A stretch of 64,000 nt of DNA. Origin: Caproiciproducens sp. CPB-2. GTDB lineage: Bacteria; Bacillota; Clostridia; Oscillospirales; Acutalibacteraceae. The notes beneath the pieces were generated by a model that saw only the letters and a list, made by a program, of their open reading frames with translations, ran no database searches and had not been told where the DNA came from. How positions within the stretch are numbered: position 1 is the stretch's first letter; each line of letters opens with the position of its first letter. The position numbers and the translations under genes were made by a program. Below are positions 32,159 to 40,409 of this stretch, piece by piece. The stretch is taken from contig NZ_CP142860.1 of assembly GCF_036287215.1 (NCBI RefSeq), forward strand, positions 62,001 to 126,000, read 5' to 3'.

Positions 32159-32175
32159 ATTTTGAACTTCAAAAT
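32159..32175 (+). promoter_or_regulatory. FabT-like operator, downstream copy
   Basis: ATTTTGAA-C-TTCAAAAT, a perfect 17-base palindrome containing the same 15-base core as the upstream copy, located right at the predicted transcription start. Confidence 0.78.
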
Positions 32176-32199
32176 AAATGGCGAAAGGAGGGAACTGCA

Positions 32200-32652
32200 T
32201 TGAATAACGAATACTCCCAGATCAATAATTTCCTTGTAAAAGTATTTAACGAGGTCCTGAGAACGGAAGAAGCAAGCCTGAAAACCAAGGAATCCCACAA
32301 CCTTTCCATGCGGGAAATGCATGTGATCGAGGCGGTGTGCGACGGCACGCAGGAGGGCAAAAACACGGCTTCGGATATCGCGTGCTCCCAAGGGATTACC
32401 GCGGGCACGCTGACGACGACCATCAACACGCTGGTGAAAAAGGGCTTTGTCCAGCGGCAGCAGGACCAGCGCGACAAAAGGGTCGTCCGTATCCTCCCGA
32501 CCGAAAAGGGAAAAAGCGTAAATGAGGTTCATTCCTCCTTTCACCACAAAATGGTTTCCGCGATCATGTCCGCCATGACGGAGGACGAACTGGCCATGTT
32601 TGTAAAGGGGCTGGCCGCGGTGAAAAACTTTTTTGAAAGCAACAAAAAATAG
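32200..32652 (+). CDS. fabT: MarR family regulator of fatty acid synthesis (FabT-like)
   Basis: A 150-residue MarR protein, first gene of the FASII operon. The winged helix contains TASDIACSQGITAGTLTTTINTLVKKGFVQRQQDQRDKRVVRI, with the DxRDKR beta-wing. FabT of streptococci represses the same kind of operon when bound to acyl-ACP. The TTG start at 32200 has AAAGGAGGG 7 bases upstream. Two identical palindromes flank the operon's promoter, so autoregulation with control of all 13 genes is very likely. The FabT name rests on context and family, not on a detailed alignment. Confidence 0.88.
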   Translation: MNNEYSQINNFLVKVFNEVLRTEEASLKTKESHNLSMREMHVIEAVCDGTQEGKNTASDIACSQGITAGTLTTTINTLVKKGFVQRQQDQRDKRVVRILPTEKGKSVNEVHSSFHHKMVSAIMSAMTEDELAMFVKGLAAVKNFFESNKK

Positions 32653-32664
32653 TGGAGGACTTCT

Positions 32665-33513
32665 ATGGCTATTAAGATTATAACGGACAGCACGTCGGAT
32701 ATTGCCCTTGACCGTCAGGCCGAGCTCGGGATCGAAATCGTTTCCCTGAGCGTGCATTTCGGCGACAGGGAATATGTGGACGGTGTTGACCTTACCAAAC
32801 CGCAGTTTTTTCAGATGCTTCACGACAGCGCGGAGCTTCCCACCACGGCGCAGGTCAACCCCGAACGGTTTGAAAAATTATTTGAAAAATACAGGAATAG
32901 CGGCGACGAGGTCATCGGTATTTTCATTTCAGGCAAGCTCAGCGGGACCTATCAGTCCGCGGTGATCGCCAAACAGGCGCTGGGAGCGGAAAATATCCAT
33001 CTGATCGATTCGCTGACCGTCAGCTTCGGGCTGGCGCTTCTGGTTTATGAGATGCTCAGGCTGAGGGACGCCGGAAAAACCGCGGCGGAAATCTGCTCCG
33101 CGGTGGAAGAGCTGAAAAAGAGGCAGAGGTTTTACGCCATTATCGATACGCTGAAATATCTGAAAATGGGCGGCAGGCTGTCGGCCTCCTCCGCTTTTAT
33201 CGGTTCCATGCTCCACATCAAGCCGATCGTCTCGATCGAAAACGGCGAAATCAAGGCGTTTGACAAAAAGAAGGGGCACAAGGCGGCCGCCCTGCGCATT
33301 GCGGAGATGATGGAGAAGGAAAAACCGGACCCCGCTCACCGCGTCTTTTTCGGCGACACCGATTCCCCGCAGTTTCTGAACCTTCTGAAGGACGCGGCGG
33401 GGTCCGTCGCGGACATTTCGGACAGCGAGATGATCGCCCTCGGGTCGGTCGTCGGTACTCACGGCGGGCCGGGCTGCGTGGGCGTATCCTATATTGCGCA
33501 GGGGGATTCCTGA
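32665..33513 (+). CDS. DegV family fatty acid-binding protein (FakB-like) in the fab operon
   Basis: A 282-residue DegV protein. It opens IKIITDSTSDIALD and shows GIFISGKLSGTYQSAVIAKQ and HLIDSLTVSFGLALLVYEML, the conserved lipid-pocket segments, then LKMGGRLSASSAFIGSMLHIKPI. FakB proteins present exogenous or recycled fatty acids to the kinase FakA, making acyl-phosphate for phospholipid synthesis. Encoding it inside the synthesis operon, 12 bases after fabT, suggests coordinated use of made and imported fatty acids. Confidence 0.9.
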   Translation: MAIKIITDSTSDIALDRQAELGIEIVSLSVHFGDREYVDGVDLTKPQFFQMLHDSAELPTTAQVNPERFEKLFEKYRNSGDEVIGIFISGKLSGTYQSAVIAKQALGAENIHLIDSLTVSFGLALLVYEMLRLRDAGKTAAEICSAVEELKKRQRFYAIIDTLKYLKMGGRLSASSAFIGSMLHIKPIVSIENGEIKAFDKKKGHKAAALRIAEMMEKEKPDPAHRVFFGDTDSPQFLNLLKDAAGSVADISDSEMIALGSVVGTHGGPGCVGVSYIAQGDS

Positions 33514-33533
33514 CGCGGAACACGGAGGAAAGA

Positions 33534-34532
33534 ATGAGCTTTACGATCATCGGTACGGGAAGCGCGTTTCCGGCGTGCACAAAGACCAACGGGGAACTGT
33601 CGCTCCTGATGGATACTTCGGATGAATGGATCTCCACGCGCACAGGGATCAAAAGCAGGCACATTTCCACTTCGGAAACCCTGTGCGACTATGCCGCCGA
33701 AGCGGCGGCGCGCGCACTGAAGGACGCTTCCACGGCGCCGGAGGAGCTGGACCTGATCATCTGCTCCACCGCGCGGGGCGATCATATTACGCCGTCTCTT
33801 GCATGCGAAATCCAGCAAAGGCTGGGTGCGGTCTGTCCGGCGTTCGACCTGAACGCGGCCTGTACCGGCTTTGTCTATGCGCTGGATGTCGCTTTTTCTT
33901 ATTTTTCGGCAAACAGGGCAAAAAGAATCCTGATTGTGTCGGCGGAGGCCATGTCCAGGCTGCTGGACTGGAAGGACCGCTCCACCTGCGTGCTTTTCGG
34001 CGACGGGGCCGGCGCGGCGGTGCTGGCGCCGGGGAACAGCCTGCTTTCCATCAAAATCGGGGCGAAGGGCGACACCGCCCCGCTCTACGCGGAAAATACG
34101 CGGGGCAACTGCCCGTATTCTCAGGTGAAACAGGTGGACCCGTACCTGAAAATGAACGGCAAGGATGTCTATAAATTCGCCGTGGCCGCCATGTGCGGTG
34201 ACCTTGTACAGGTCATCCGCGAAGCGGGGCTGACGGAAGCGGACGTGGATTTTGTCCTGCCCCATCAGGCAAACCTGCGGATTATCGACGCGGCGATCGG
34301 AAAGCTTTCCATTGCGCCGGAAAAATACCGGCACAATATTGAACGGTTCGGCAACACCTCCTCGGCGAGCATCCCCATCCTGCTGGATGAGCTCCACCGG
34401 GCGGGGGAGCTGCACGCCGGAAATATCCTGGCGCTGACCGCCTTTGGCGGCGGCATGACCACCGGGGCCTGCATCCTCCGCTGGGGGCGAAAGGACGGTT
34501 CCGGTCAAAAAGAAGGTGAGGACTGCAGATGA
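33534..34532 (+). CDS. fabH: 3-oxoacyl-ACP synthase III
   Basis: A 332-residue KAS III, which condenses acetyl-CoA (or branched primers) with malonyl-ACP to start each chain. The catalytic triad is visible: Cys in DLNAACTGFVYAL, His in LPHQANLRI, and Asn in RFGNTSSASIP. The GDGAGAAVL and FGGGMTTGACILRW motifs are typical. The stop overlaps the fabK start by four bases. Confidence 0.96.
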   Translation: MSFTIIGTGSAFPACTKTNGELSLLMDTSDEWISTRTGIKSRHISTSETLCDYAAEAAARALKDASTAPEELDLIICSTARGDHITPSLACEIQQRLGAVCPAFDLNAACTGFVYALDVAFSYFSANRAKRILIVSAEAMSRLLDWKDRSTCVLFGDGAGAAVLAPGNSLLSIKIGAKGDTAPLYAENTRGNCPYSQVKQVDPYLKMNGKDVYKFAVAAMCGDLVQVIREAGLTEADVDFVLPHQANLRIIDAAIGKLSIAPEKYRHNIERFGNTSSASIPILLDELHRAGELHAGNILALTAFGGGMTTGACILRWGRKDGSGQKEGEDCR

Positions 34533-35476
34533 TCAAGACACCATTGTGTGAGCTGCTCGGGATCGAATATCCCATTCTACAGGGAGGAATGGCCTGGATC
34601 GCGGACGCTTCCCTTGCCGCCGCGGTTTCCAACGGCGGCGGGCTGGGCCTGATTTCCGCCATGAACGCGAACGCGGAATGGGTGAAGGGCGAAATCCGCA
34701 GGGCGAAAACGCTGACGGACAAACCGTTCGGCGTCAATATCATGCTGATGAGCCCTTACGCGCAGGAGGTCGCCCGGCTCGTCATTGACGAGGGGGTGCC
34801 GGTGGTAACGACCGGCGCGGGAAACCCTTCGCAGTATATGGCCGCATGGCTGGAAGCGGGCGTCAAGGTGCTGCCCGTGGTGGCCTCCACCGGCATCGCG
34901 AAGCGCGTCGCCCGGTGCGGCGCGGTCGCCGTCATCGCGGAGGGCTGCGAATCGGGCGGCCACATCGGCGAGCTGACCACCATGACGCTGGTGCCGCAGG
35001 TGTGCGACGCGGTGGATATCCCCGTCGTTGCGGCGGGCGGCATTGCGGACGGCCGGGGAATCGCGGCGGCGTTTTTGCTCGGCGCGGCCGGCGTGCAGGT
35101 AGGAACCCGGTTTTTGGTGGCAAACGAATGCGGGGTCCATCAGAATTATAAGAATAAAATCCTTCACGCGAAGGATATCGATACCCTGACGACCGGCAAG
35201 CGTACCGGGCATCCGGTGCGGGCGCTGAAAACCGCCTTTACCCGTGAATTCGCCAAAAAAGAATACGACGCCGATGTTTCCGTAAAGGATCTGGAGGCGT
35301 TCGGTTCCGGCGCGCTGCGCCGCGCCGCCGTGGAGGGCGACGAGAAAAACGGATGCTTTATGGCGGGCCAGATCGCGGCCATTGTCGATAAAGAGCAGCC
35401 CGCGGCGGAGATCATCCGGGAAATGTTCGGGGAAGCGGAAACTGTGTTAGGTGGTGCCGGAAAATGGGTAAAATAG
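34529..35476 (+). CDS. fabK: Enoyl-ACP reductase II (FMN-dependent)
   Basis: A 315-residue flavoprotein that reduces trans-2-enoyl-ACP in the last step of elongation, replacing FabI. It has the signature start IEYPILQGGMAWIADASLAA, then VTTGAGNPSQYM, AEGCESGGHIGELTTM with the family's catalytic His, and AAGGIADGRGIAAAFLLGAAGVQVGTRF for FMN binding. FabK is the triclosan-insensitive reductase of many streptococci and clostridia. It overlaps fabD by 13 bases. Confidence 0.95.
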   Translation: MIKTPLCELLGIEYPILQGGMAWIADASLAAAVSNGGGLGLISAMNANAEWVKGEIRRAKTLTDKPFGVNIMLMSPYAQEVARLVIDEGVPVVTTGAGNPSQYMAAWLEAGVKVLPVVASTGIAKRVARCGAVAVIAEGCESGGHIGELTTMTLVPQVCDAVDIPVVAAGGIADGRGIAAAFLLGAAGVQVGTRFLVANECGVHQNYKNKILHAKDIDTLTTGKRTGHPVRALKTAFTREFAKKEYDADVSVKDLEAFGSGALRRAAVEGDEKNGCFMAGQIAAIVDKEQPAAEIIREMFGEAETVLGGAGKWVK

Positions 35477-36387
35477 CGTTTGTTTTTTCCGGGCAGGGCG
35501 CCCAGTATAGCGGCATGGGCAAAGACCTTTGTGAAAACAGCCCCGCTGCGAAAGAGGTGTTTGACCGCGCCGACGCGCTGCGGCCCGGGACCTGTGTGCA
35601 GTGCTTCGGCGGTACGCAGGAGGAGCTGAACCGGACCATCAACACGCAGCCCTGCGTGTTCTGCGTGGACTTGGCGGCGGCACAGTGCCTGAAGGCCGAA
35701 GGGGTCATCCCCGACGCGGTCGCGGGCTTTTCGCTGGGCGAGGTCGCGGCGCTGACCTTTGCCGGGGCTTTCGGCCCGGACGAGGGAATCCGGCTGGTGT
35801 GCCGGCGGGCGGCGCTGATGCAGGCCGCCGCGGAAAAGCACCCGAGCGGCATGGCCGCGGTGCTGAAGCTCCCGGTGGAAACCGTAAGGGAGCTTTGCGG
35901 CAGATATGAAAACGCTTATCCGGTCAATTACAACTGCAAGGGGCAGACCGTCGCCGCGGTTTCCAAAAGCGCGATGGACGCTTTCTGCCGGGACGTGCAG
36001 AAAGCGGGCGGCAGGGCCGTCCCTCTGGCGGTCAGCGGCGGGTTCCACTCCCCGTTTATGGACGAAGCGGCAAAAAAGCTGCTCCTGGAGCTGGAAACGG
36101 TGGGGATGAAAGCTCCTTCCCTGCCGGTTTACTCCAACGTGGACGCGAAGCCTTACGGGGAAAACGGGAAAGTCACGCTGTCGGAGCAGATCAACCACCC
36201 CGTTTACTGGCAGAAGTCCGTGGAAAACATGATCGCGGACGGAATCGATACCTTTGTGGAAACCGGCCCCGGGAAAACCCTGTGCGGCCTGATTAAAAAA
36301 ATTTCTTCACAGGTGCGTATCCTCAATGTGGAAAACTTTGCGGACGCGCGGGCCGCTGCGGAAGAATTAAGGAGGAACCCATGCTGA
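35464..36387 (+). CDS. fabD: Malonyl-CoA:ACP transacylase
   Basis: A 307-residue enzyme that moves malonyl groups from CoA to ACP. FVFSGQGAQYSGMGKDL opens the fold, the nucleophile Ser lies in AGFSLGEVAAL (GxSxG), the Arg in VCRRAALMQ, and the catalytic His in SGGFHSPFMD. The final residues overlap the fabG start by seven bases. Confidence 0.95.
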   Translation: MGKIAFVFSGQGAQYSGMGKDLCENSPAAKEVFDRADALRPGTCVQCFGGTQEELNRTINTQPCVFCVDLAAAQCLKAEGVIPDAVAGFSLGEVAALTFAGAFGPDEGIRLVCRRAALMQAAAEKHPSGMAAVLKLPVETVRELCGRYENAYPVNYNCKGQTVAAVSKSAMDAFCRDVQKAGGRAVPLAVSGGFHSPFMDEAAKKLLLELETVGMKAPSLPVYSNVDAKPYGENGKVTLSEQINHPVYWQKSVENMIADGIDTFVETGPGKTLCGLIKKISSQVRILNVENFADARAAAEELRRNPC

Positions 36388-37121
36388 AAGGGAAAACGGC
36401 CGTCGTAACCGGCGGCTCCAGAGGAATCGGCAAAGCCATCGCGCTGAAGCTGGCGCAGGAAGGCGCGGACATCGCCATCCTTTACGCCGGAAACGAGGCG
36501 GCGGCACAGGAGACCTGTTCTCTGATCGGGCAGTCCGGCGCAAAGGCGAAAGCCTACCGGTGCGACGTTGCGGACGACCGGCAGACCAAAGAAACAGTCG
36601 ACGCGATTCTTGCCGACTTCGGCGGAATCGATATTCTGGTCAACAACGCGGGCATCGTGCGGGACGGGCTGATTCTCTCGATGAAGGAAGAGGACTTTGA
36701 CACCGTGATCGATACGAACCTCAAGGGCGCGTTCCATATGATCAAGCATACCTACCGCCACTTCATGAAAAAAAGAAGCGGAAGGATCATCAATATCACC
36801 TCCGTTTCCGGCGTGACGGGAAACGCCGGCCAGGCCAACTATTCTTCCGCGAAGGCCGGGCTGATCGGTCTGACCAAATCCACGGCGAAGGAGCTTGCCG
36901 GACGGAACGTGACCTGCAACGCGATTGCCCCCGGCTTTATCGACACCGATATGACCGCCGCGCTGGCGGATAAGGTCAGGGAAGCCGCTATAGAGGCCAT
37001 TCCGTTAAAGCGCATGGGCACCCCCGGCGACATTGCCGCGCTGGCGGCGTTTCTGGCGGGGGACGAGGCGGGCTATCTTACCGGCGAGGTCATTAAAATG
37101 GACGGCGGCCTCTGTATGTGA
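36381..37121 (+). CDS. fabG: 3-oxoacyl-ACP reductase
   Basis: A 246-residue short-chain dehydrogenase that reduces 3-oxoacyl-ACP with NADPH. TGGSRGIGKAIA binds the cofactor, VNNAGIVRDGL is conserved, and the catalytic Ser-Tyr-Lys set would be Ser (ITSVSGVTGN), and YSSAKAGLIGLTKS. IAPGFIDTDMT and the C-terminal YLTGEVIKMDGGLCM are family standard. GGAGG lies 7 bases ahead of the ATG. Confidence 0.96.
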   Translation: MLKGKTAVVTGGSRGIGKAIALKLAQEGADIAILYAGNEAAAQETCSLIGQSGAKAKAYRCDVADDRQTKETVDAILADFGGIDILVNNAGIVRDGLILSMKEEDFDTVIDTNLKGAFHMIKHTYRHFMKKRSGRIINITSVSGVTGNAGQANYSSAKAGLIGLTKSTAKELAGRNVTCNAIAPGFIDTDMTAALADKVREAAIEAIPLKRMGTPGDIAALAAFLAGDEAGYLTGEVIKMDGGLCM

Positions 37122-37160
37122 TAACGTCAACCGCGCTGTATGCGGAGAATCGAGGATACA

Positions 37161-38273
37161 ATGGCTTATTTTGATCAGAAACCACTCGTCATCGGTGACC
37201 TTGTGGCTCAGACCCCTGTTGTGCAGGGGGGAATGGGCGTCGGGATCTCCCTTTCCGGGCTTGCCTCCGCCGTGGCGAACGAGGGCGGAATCGGCGTGCT
37301 TTCCGCCGCGGTCGTCGGCATGATGCATCAGACCGGCCCCAGCGCCCGGGACAACATTGCCGCGCTCCGGGAGGAAATCCGCCGGGCGCGCGCAAAGACC
37401 AAGGGCGTGCTGGGCGTCAACGTGATGGTTGCGCTGAGCGACTTCGGCGAAATGGTGAAAACCTCCGTCGAAGAGGGCATCGACGTCATTTTCGCGGGCG
37501 CGGGCCTGCCGCTGAATCTGCCCTCCTTTGTGGGAAAGGGCTGTAAAACCAAGCTGGTGCCGATTATTTCTTCCGCCCGCGCGGTCAGGACGATCGCGAA
37601 ATGGTGGAAGGAAAAATACAATTACACCCCCGACGCGTTTGTCGTCGAAGGGCCCATGGCCGGCGGGCATCTGGGCTTTCATAAGGAACAGATCGACGAT
37701 CCGGAGTACCGGCTGGAAAAGCTGGTGCCGCAGGTTATTGAGGCGGTCCGCCCGCTTGAGGAGCAGGCGGGGCGCAAAATCCCCGTGATCGCCGCGGGCG
37801 GGATTTTCAGCGGCGCGGATATCCGGCGGTTTTTCAAGCTGGGCGCTTCCGCGGTGCAGATGGCGACCCGCTTTGTGGCCACCGAGGAATGCGACGCGGA
37901 CATCGCCTTTAAAAACGCCTATGTCGCCTGTAAAAAGGAGGATATCGGCATTATCCAAAGCCCCGTGGGCATGCCGGGCCGCGCCATTGTGAACGGGTTC
38001 CTTCAGCAGGCCGCACGGGGGGAGAAGCACCCTACCAGCTGCCCGTTCCACTGCATTATTACCTGCAAGCAGAAGGAAAGCCCCTACTGTATCTCCATGG
38101 CGCTGATCAACGCCGGCAGGGGCAGGATGGAAAACGGTTTTGCGTTTATCGGGGCGAACGGTTATAAGGTGAAAGAGATCGTATCGGTCAAAAAGCTGTT
38201 CGAGACCCTTTCAGAGGAGTACCGGCAGAGTAAAGACGGCGCGCTTGCCGCAGTAAGAGAGGATTCAATATGA
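37161..38273 (+). CDS. Nitronate monooxygenase/FabK-family flavoprotein with a C-terminal Cys cluster
   Basis: A 370-residue protein of the same FMN barrel superfamily as FabK but longer and clearly distinct. It shows VVQGGMGVGISLSGLASAVA, GVLGVNVMVALSDF, VEGPMAGGHLGFH with the equivalent His, and AAGGIFSGADIRRFFKLGASAVQMATRF. Around residues 293-310 is the motif CPFHCIITCKQKESPYC, a Cx3Cx3Cx7C pattern that FabK lacks and that could hold an iron-sulphur cluster. The gene lies between fabG and fabF, overlapping fabF by four bases. Its step in fatty acid synthesis is not known; a second enoyl reductase or an oxidase-type enzyme are both possible. Confidence 0.82.
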   Translation: MAYFDQKPLVIGDLVAQTPVVQGGMGVGISLSGLASAVANEGGIGVLSAAVVGMMHQTGPSARDNIAALREEIRRARAKTKGVLGVNVMVALSDFGEMVKTSVEEGIDVIFAGAGLPLNLPSFVGKGCKTKLVPIISSARAVRTIAKWWKEKYNYTPDAFVVEGPMAGGHLGFHKEQIDDPEYRLEKLVPQVIEAVRPLEEQAGRKIPVIAAGGIFSGADIRRFFKLGASAVQMATRFVATEECDADIAFKNAYVACKKEDIGIIQSPVGMPGRAIVNGFLQQAARGEKHPTSCPFHCIITCKQKESPYCISMALINAGRGRMENGFAFIGANGYKVKEIVSVKKLFETLSEEYRQSKDGALAAVREDSI

Positions 38274-39505
38274 GAAGAGTGGTTGTTACCGGGATGGGCG
38301 TGATTTCGCCCGTTGGAAATACCGTGAAGGCGTTCTGGGACAGTCTGGTGGAAGGCCGGAGCGGAATCGATTTTATCACAAAATTCGATACTGCCGATTA
38401 TAAGGTAAAAATCGCGGCGGAGGTCAAAGGCTTTGACCCGCATGACTATATGGAAAAGGGCGAAATCCGCAAAACGGACCTGTTCTCGCAGTATGCCATT
38501 GCCGCCGCCGCGCAGGCGGTGGAGGACAGCGAAATCCTCGGCAAGGTCGAACCCGAGCGGTTCGGCGTTTACGTCGGTTCCGGAATCGGCGGCATGAGCA
38601 CCTTCATCAATGAGTGCGATAAGCTGCTCAAGGGCGGGCCGAGGAAGGTTTCCCCCCTCTTTGTCCCGATGATGATTTCCAACATGGCGTCGGGCAATAT
38701 CGCCATCAAATACAACGCGCAGGGCCCCAGCCTTCCGGTCGTGACCGCCTGCGCGACCTCCACCAACGCGGTGGGCGAAGCGTTCCGCTCCATCCGTTTC
38801 GGGTACGCGGACGTCATCCTTGCGGGCGGAGCGGAGGCGACCGTCAATCCGCTCGCCATCGCGGGCTTTACCAACTGCATGGCGCTCTCCACCAAAAATA
38901 TCCCCGAAGAATCCTCCATCCCGTTCGACAAGCGCCGCGACGGCTTTGTCATGGGCGAGGGCGCGGGAATTCTGGTGCTGGAGGAATATGAGCACGCAAA
39001 GGCCCGCGGCGCGAAGATTTACGCGGAAGTCAGCGGCTACGGCAACACCTGCGACGCGCACCATATTACGGCTCCCCATCCGGAGGCCGTCGGCGGCGCG
39101 AGGGCGATTTCCCTCGCCATGGAGGAAGCCGGGCTGCAGGAGGAGACGGAAATCTATATCAACGCGCACGGTACGGGGACTCCCCTGAACGACAAATCCG
39201 AAACCATTGCGATCAAAAAGGCGCTGGGCGACAGGGCGTACCATGTCTGTATCAGCTCCACCAAGTCCATGACCGGCCACATGCTCGGCGCGGCGGGCGC
39301 GATCGAGGCGATCGCCTCCGTGCTTGCCCTGAAAAACGGGGTGATCCCCCCGACCGTCGGCTACCGCGAAAAGGACGAGGACTGCGACCTTGACTATGTG
39401 CCGAACACCGCAAGGGAGAAGGACGTCAGCGCCGCGCTTTCCGTTTCGCTGGGCTTCGGCGGTCACAACGCCTGTATCGCCCTGCGAAAATACCGCGGCG
39501 AATAG
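38270..39505 (+). CDS. fabF: 3-oxoacyl-ACP synthase II
   Basis: A 411-residue KAS II that elongates acyl chains. The catalytic Cys lies in VVTACATSTNAVGEAF, and the two His in INAHGTGTPLNDKSE and STKSMTGHMLGAAGA. The sequence begins RRVVVTGMGVISPVGNTV and ends with the expected SLGFGGHNACIALRKY. It is the only KAS of this class in the operon. Confidence 0.97.
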   Translation: MRRVVVTGMGVISPVGNTVKAFWDSLVEGRSGIDFITKFDTADYKVKIAAEVKGFDPHDYMEKGEIRKTDLFSQYAIAAAAQAVEDSEILGKVEPERFGVYVGSGIGGMSTFINECDKLLKGGPRKVSPLFVPMMISNMASGNIAIKYNAQGPSLPVVTACATSTNAVGEAFRSIRFGYADVILAGGAEATVNPLAIAGFTNCMALSTKNIPEESSIPFDKRRDGFVMGEGAGILVLEEYEHAKARGAKIYAEVSGYGNTCDAHHITAPHPEAVGGARAISLAMEEAGLQEETEIYINAHGTGTPLNDKSETIAIKKALGDRAYHVCISSTKSMTGHMLGAAGAIEAIASVLALKNGVIPPTVGYREKDEDCDLDYVPNTAREKDVSAALSVSLGFGGHNACIALRKYRGE

Positions 39506-39535
39506 GACTTGAATGTGGAAAGGACTGGTTTTGGT

Positions 39536-39964
39536 TTGGATATTCAGCAAATCAAGGAAATCGCGGAGACCATGCGCGAAAACGGGCTGACTTTGGTCGA
39601 TATCACGCAGGACGGGGCCTCCCTCCGGCTGGAGCGGAAACCCGCCAGCGCCGGGGCTCTCCCCGTTCCAACCGCCGCTCCGCCGCAGATCGCGGCCGAG
39701 GCGGCGCCCGCCCCCGCAAAGGAATGCGGCGGCGTGGAAGTGAAATCGCCGATCGTCGGCGTGTTTTACGCTTCCGCTTCCCCCGATTCGGAGCCGTACG
39801 TACAGGTCGGCAGCCGCGTGAAAAAGGGCGACACGCTCTGTATCATTGAAGCCATGAAGCTGCTCAACGAAATCAGCGCGGAGTGCGACGGGGAAATCAC
39901 CGAAATCTGCGCGGCGAGCGGCCAGGTCGTGGAGTACGCGCAGGTACTGTTCCGGATCAGGTAG
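39536..39964 (+). CDS. accB: Biotin carboxyl carrier protein of acetyl-CoA carboxylase
   Basis: About 142 residues. An N-terminal helix (DIQQIKEIAETMRENGLTLV) leads to an Ala/Pro-rich hinge and a C-terminal biotinyl domain, with the biotinylated Lys in IEAMKLLNE (about residue 107) and the thumb-like EPYVQVGSRVKKGD. The TTG at 39536 is chosen because GGAAAGGA lies 11 bases upstream and homologues start near this point. In-frame TTG (39509) and GTG (39515) codons further up have poor sites. The start remains uncertain. Confidence 0.9.
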   Translation: MDIQQIKEIAETMRENGLTLVDITQDGASLRLERKPASAGALPVPTAAPPQIAAEAAPAPAKECGGVEVKSPIVGVFYASASPDSEPYVQVGSRVKKGDTLCIIEAMKLLNEISAECDGEITEICAASGQVVEYAQVLFRIR

Positions 39965-39972
39965 GAGGTTTT

Positions 39973-40389
39973 ATGAACAGAGAAGAAATCATGAAAATGA
40001 TCCCCCACCGGGAACCCATGCTGCTGGTTGACCGGGTGGAGAAAACCGGGGAAACAACGGCGCAGGGAAGTTATACCGTCAGGGGGGACGAATGGTTTTT
40101 AAAGGGGCATTTTCCCGGAAACCCCGTCGTTCCCGGCGTGATTCTGTGCGAAATCATGGCGCAGGCATGCTGCATCCTGATCGGGGATAAAATCAACGGC
40201 CGTACGCCGTACTATACGGGGCTGGATAAGGTGCGCTTCAAGCACACGGTCCTGCCGGGGGATACGCTCACGGTCGAGTGCAGCCTGACAAAGGAAAGAG
40301 GCCCTTTCTGCTTTGCAAGCGCCAAAGGCTATGTGGGTGAGCAGCTGGCGGTTTCCGGCGAGCTTTCCTTCGCGCTGGTCGGCGGCTGA
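39973..40389 (+). CDS. fabZ: 3-hydroxyacyl-ACP dehydratase
   Basis: A 138-residue hot-dog fold enzyme that removes water from 3-hydroxyacyl-ACP. The catalytic His and Glu lie in KGHFPGNPVVPGVILCEIMAQA. IPHREPMLLVDRV opens the protein as usual. AGGAGG precedes the ATG. No fabM or fabA isomerase is seen nearby, so how unsaturated fatty acids are made is not visible in this window. Confidence 0.96.
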   Translation: MNREEIMKMIPHREPMLLVDRVEKTGETTAQGSYTVRGDEWFLKGHFPGNPVVPGVILCEIMAQACCILIGDKINGRTPYYTGLDKVRFKHTVLPGDTLTVECSLTKERGPFCFASAKGYVGEQLAVSGELSFALVGG

Positions 40390-40409
40390 CAGGAAAGGAA
40401 GGCTGAAGC

